NCBI GenBank assembly: GCA_030612345.1
Contig: JAUWOB010000045.1
Location: 1 to 7,336 of the forward strand
Direction of reading: 5' to 3'
DNA length: 7,336 bases
From: Dehalococcoidia bacterium
Lineage (GTDB): Bacteria; Chloroflexota; Dehalococcoidia; GIF9; AB-539-J10
Every line of letters starts with the position of its first letter. Position 1 is the first letter of the stretch. This document shows positions 5,910-7,336 of this stretch, one piece after another. Below the pieces are notes generated by a model. The model was not told the origin of the DNA and did not search any database. It worked only from the letters and a program-made list of their open reading frames with translations. A program made the position numbers and the translations under genes.

Positions 5910-6456
5910 AGGGACAAACCAGTGCTACTATGACGCTTTGAACACGAAGGGCTTCTGGTATACGAAGAGAGCCACGAAGGCCCGTGGGAATATGGAAAAC
6001 ACCAGGTAGTTGGAAAAGTTCACGAACTATTGGAGGAATACGAATGGATGGAATACTTGGAGTAGCGCTCTTAGTGCGCGAAATACTAGGAGCACGGTCT
6101 TCTGCGAAAGACCATGCTACATAGGTGTGATGCCCTCTCCCATGTCCTCCATTACTTATTCCAATGGCAGCTCTGTTAACTCTCCTATCTAGTAGCCACT
6201 CTCTATGCCCAGCGGTACTTGACATCCAGCCTCTGACAATTGCTTTTGGTGATGAAGAGCCCATAAAACAATTCTCGCCACCTTGAAGCGCATAACGGTC
6301 GGTATGATATAAACGACGTGCTTTCGCCATTGCCTCACTATGGTTTCTCGACAATTCGTGCATATAAGAATCCCACTCAACAGGCGGAATATGCCTTTTC
6401 TTTCTCTCTGCGTTTATTAGCCGTTGTGTCTCCTTCTCATTCCATGTGGGTTTCAT
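5878..6456 (-). CDS. CAP (SCP/PR-1) domain protein without signal peptide
   Basis: 192 residues. ATG 6456 follows GAGGAG (6471-6466) with 9 bases of spacing. Residues 8-118 form a CAP domain: TQRLINAERKKRHIPPVEWD (opening helix, 'lvN.eR...gl..L.wd'), LSRNHSEAMAKARRLYHTD with His 51, GGEN with Glu 61, GWMSSTAGHREWLLD with His 84, AAIGI, and YVAWSFAE as the closing strand. CAP proteins are usually exported; here the N-terminus (MKPTWNEKETQ) has no signal peptide or membrane helix. After the domain comes a Ser/Pro/Ile-rich tail of about 70 residues (SIPSIRIPPI, repeated I-P steps) that ends in a short hydrophobic stretch and a basic end. The next gene on this strand overlaps it and encodes two membrane helices, which may supply membrane attachment. 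Bacterial CAP proteins have varied and mostly unknown roles, so I give the domain, not a function. Confidence 0.85.
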   Translation of the reverse strand: MKPTWNEKETQRLINAERKKRHIPPVEWDSYMHELSRNHSEAMAKARRLYHTDRYALQGGENCFMGSSSPKAIVRGWMSSTAGHREWLLDRRVNRAAIGISNGGHGRGHHTYVAWSFAEDRAPSISRTKSATPSIPSIRIPPIVRELFQLPGVFHIPTGLRGSLRIPEALRVQSVIVALVCPYAIRRRIKWR

Positions 6457-6469
6457 GAATCATGGCTCC

Positions 6470-6494
6470 TCACATATCGTTATGTGAATCACAT
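6470..6494 (-). promoter_or_regulatory. Alternating TCACAT/ATGTGA palindromes over the CAP ribosome binding site
   Basis: Plus-strand order: TCACATA (6470-6476), TCGT, TATGTGA (6481-6487), one A, TCACAT (6489-6494). This makes two overlapping perfect palindromes: 7-base arms with a 4-base gap and 6-base arms with a 1-base gap. The left arm shares two bases with the GAGGAG ribosome binding site of the CAP gene (6466-6471). It could be an operator for a dimeric repressor. In the mRNA the 7-base stem would sit directly against the ribosome binding site and could hinder translation. No confident -10/-35 pair was found nearby. Confidence 0.45.
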
Positions 6495-6810
6495 TAATGT
6501 TGAACATCTGCAGAGACGTGTCAGACTAGATCATTCGTTCCGCTTGTCAGAAAGACCTGCTCTCACGATTTGATTTCGGTCTATGTTAGCTTTGGCGCGT
6601 CTTTTCTACGTTCGATTCTTATCCTTATCATGTTGCCTCCGAATCCGCTGGCTGGACGCGCCTTGCTCTCCGGTGAGCACGCCACCTGTCTATGCACTGA
6701 ATGCGGTCACGGCACTGGAGTGTCGGGGTTTGGCTTCACGTTTCTATTACAGGGCACTTAGAACCAGCTACCTGTGAGCGGATCAGCCACCACCGAGAGG
6801 TAACGAGAAG
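6495..6810. other. Gene-free gap between the CAP gene and the Nmad3-like gene
   Basis: Two plus-strand frames overlap here (6570-6761 and 6583-6777). Neither has a ribosome binding site or family match; one contains a CLCTEC motif after a hydrophobic stretch, which I consider too weak to call. No terminator with a T-run was found for the gene ending at 6811. The promoter of the CAP gene should lie in the left part of this gap, but no box pair is convincing. Confidence 0.4.
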
Positions 6811-7336
6811 CTAGTCATTCACCTCCAACGCATTCATGTTGATGAGTTCTCTGGCCCACTCCTCAATCTTATCATTCTCTTCAACTACAAATTCCTGTCC
6901 CCTGGGCCGGGATTGAAAATAGTCGTCCTTCCAGGAATTCTGGTCATGATAGCTTATGCGTACGCCATTGAAACATTCTGGAAGTTGCCATCTTGAGCGG
7001 CTATAGCCTTCCTTAGTTAAGACGAGACTGCTACTGAAACGAAAGGCACCAGCACCCGGTAAATAATCATTCCATGATAAAGTTTCTTCGGCAACATAAA
7101 TTGTATTGTCCTCGCTACTATGAAGTCCTGAAGCATGAGAATGATAAAGCATCCATTCAGGGATATTCGTTGTGTTTGGCTCCAGGTGTATCTCCCCTAT
7201 TTGAAAATAGCCGAAGATTATATGTCGTTCCTTGCCAGATGAGTCAAAACTTAGCTTACCAGAGGTTTTGATTGTTTCCCTGAATGTACCGAAGAATAGA
7301 AAGACATCTTTCTCTTTTACTTTTTCCTTCCCAAGA
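6811..7336 (-). CDS. Nmad3-like protein (putative modified-base-associated domain), N-terminus beyond the window
   Basis: The frame stays open from the stop at 6811 to the window edge, giving 174 visible residues; the ATG at 7152 is internal (residue 62), because the residues before it belong to the same domain. Marks in order: KDVFLFFGTFR (9-19), RHIIFGYFQIGEI (37-49), YHSHASGLHSSEDNTIYVA (64-82), GAGAFRFSSSLVLTKEG, SRWQLPECF, SYHDQNSW, then FQSRPRGQEFVVEEN and a closing helix EEWARELI. From memory this order fits Nmad3 (nucleotide modification associated domain 3), a domain Aravind and colleagues linked to enzymes and readers of modified DNA bases. Its biochemical activity is not established to my knowledge. 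There is no signal peptide in the visible part. The gene is oriented so that any operon partners upstream lie outside the window. The assignment is by motif recall, not by search. Confidence 0.65.
   Translation of the reverse strand, partial: LGKEKVKEKDVFLFFGTFRETIKTSGKLSFDSSGKERHIIFGYFQIGEIHLEPNTTNIPEWMLYHSHASGLHSSEDNTIYVAEETLSWNDYLPGAGAFRFSSSLVLTKEGYSRSRWQLPECFNGVRISYHDQNSWKDDYFQSRPRGQEFVVEENDKIEEWARELINMNALEVND

Noticed and set aside
6570..6777. Two plus-strand frames in the gap before the CAP gene, one with a hydrophobic stretch and CLCTEC
   Set aside because: They overlap each other out of frame, lack ribosome binding sites, and neither resembles a known family; the cysteine pair alone is not enough.
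1..7336. CRISPR array, tRNA, rRNA, complete insertion sequence
   Set aside because: No regularly spaced direct repeats, no cloverleaf with a T-arm, no rRNA-like blocks and no transposase motifs were seen on either strand.

Overview
The window reads as a piece of a bacterial chromosome of roughly balanced base composition, with genes on both strands, loose spacing and several gene remnants. The gene mix (a divergent FtsZ/CetZ-like tubulin homologue, a J-like zinc-ribbon protein, a nitronate-monooxygenase-family enzyme, a class III aminotransferase, a sulfatase remnant, a CAP-domain protein and a probable Nmad3 protein) would fit an uncultured environmental lineage such as the Dehalococcoidia (Chloroflexota). 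That placement rests on gene content alone and is weak. No rRNA, tRNA, CRISPR array or complete insertion sequence was seen.

Layout. Positions 1-867 (+) hold the C-terminal part of a tubulin/FtsZ superfamily protein, cut by the left window edge just before its GGTGSG nucleotide-binding signature. Positions 868-1289 hold no gene I can name, only three short overlapping reading frames (951-1189) that may be a decayed gene. A J-domain-like protein with an altered HPD motif and a C-terminal zinc ribbon lies at 1290-1919 (-). The gap 1920-2424 contains a striking nested inverted repeat (2201-2255).

The metabolic part is a minus-strand pair. The class III aminotransferase (3493-4839) is transcribed towards the nitronate-monooxygenase-like flavoprotein (2425-3309). 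A possible 40-residue ORF (3368-3490) and a promoter/operator-like dyad lie between them. A good sigma70-type promoter sits directly upstream of the aminotransferase and decides its start codon. That promoter overlaps the relic of a sulfatase C-terminus on the plus strand (4898-5176). Positions 5177-5552 look like non-coding or decayed DNA.

The right part is again minus strand. A two-helix membrane protein (5553-5909) overlaps the 3' end of a CAP/SCP-domain gene (5878-6456), so the two are probably translated together. An alternating TCACAT/ATGTGA palindrome cluster lies on top of the CAP ribosome binding site. After a 354-base gap, a reading frame at 6811-7336 stays open to the window edge. 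It resembles Nmad3, a domain linked to modified DNA bases, and it may belong to a larger DNA-modification or defence locus that continues to the right.
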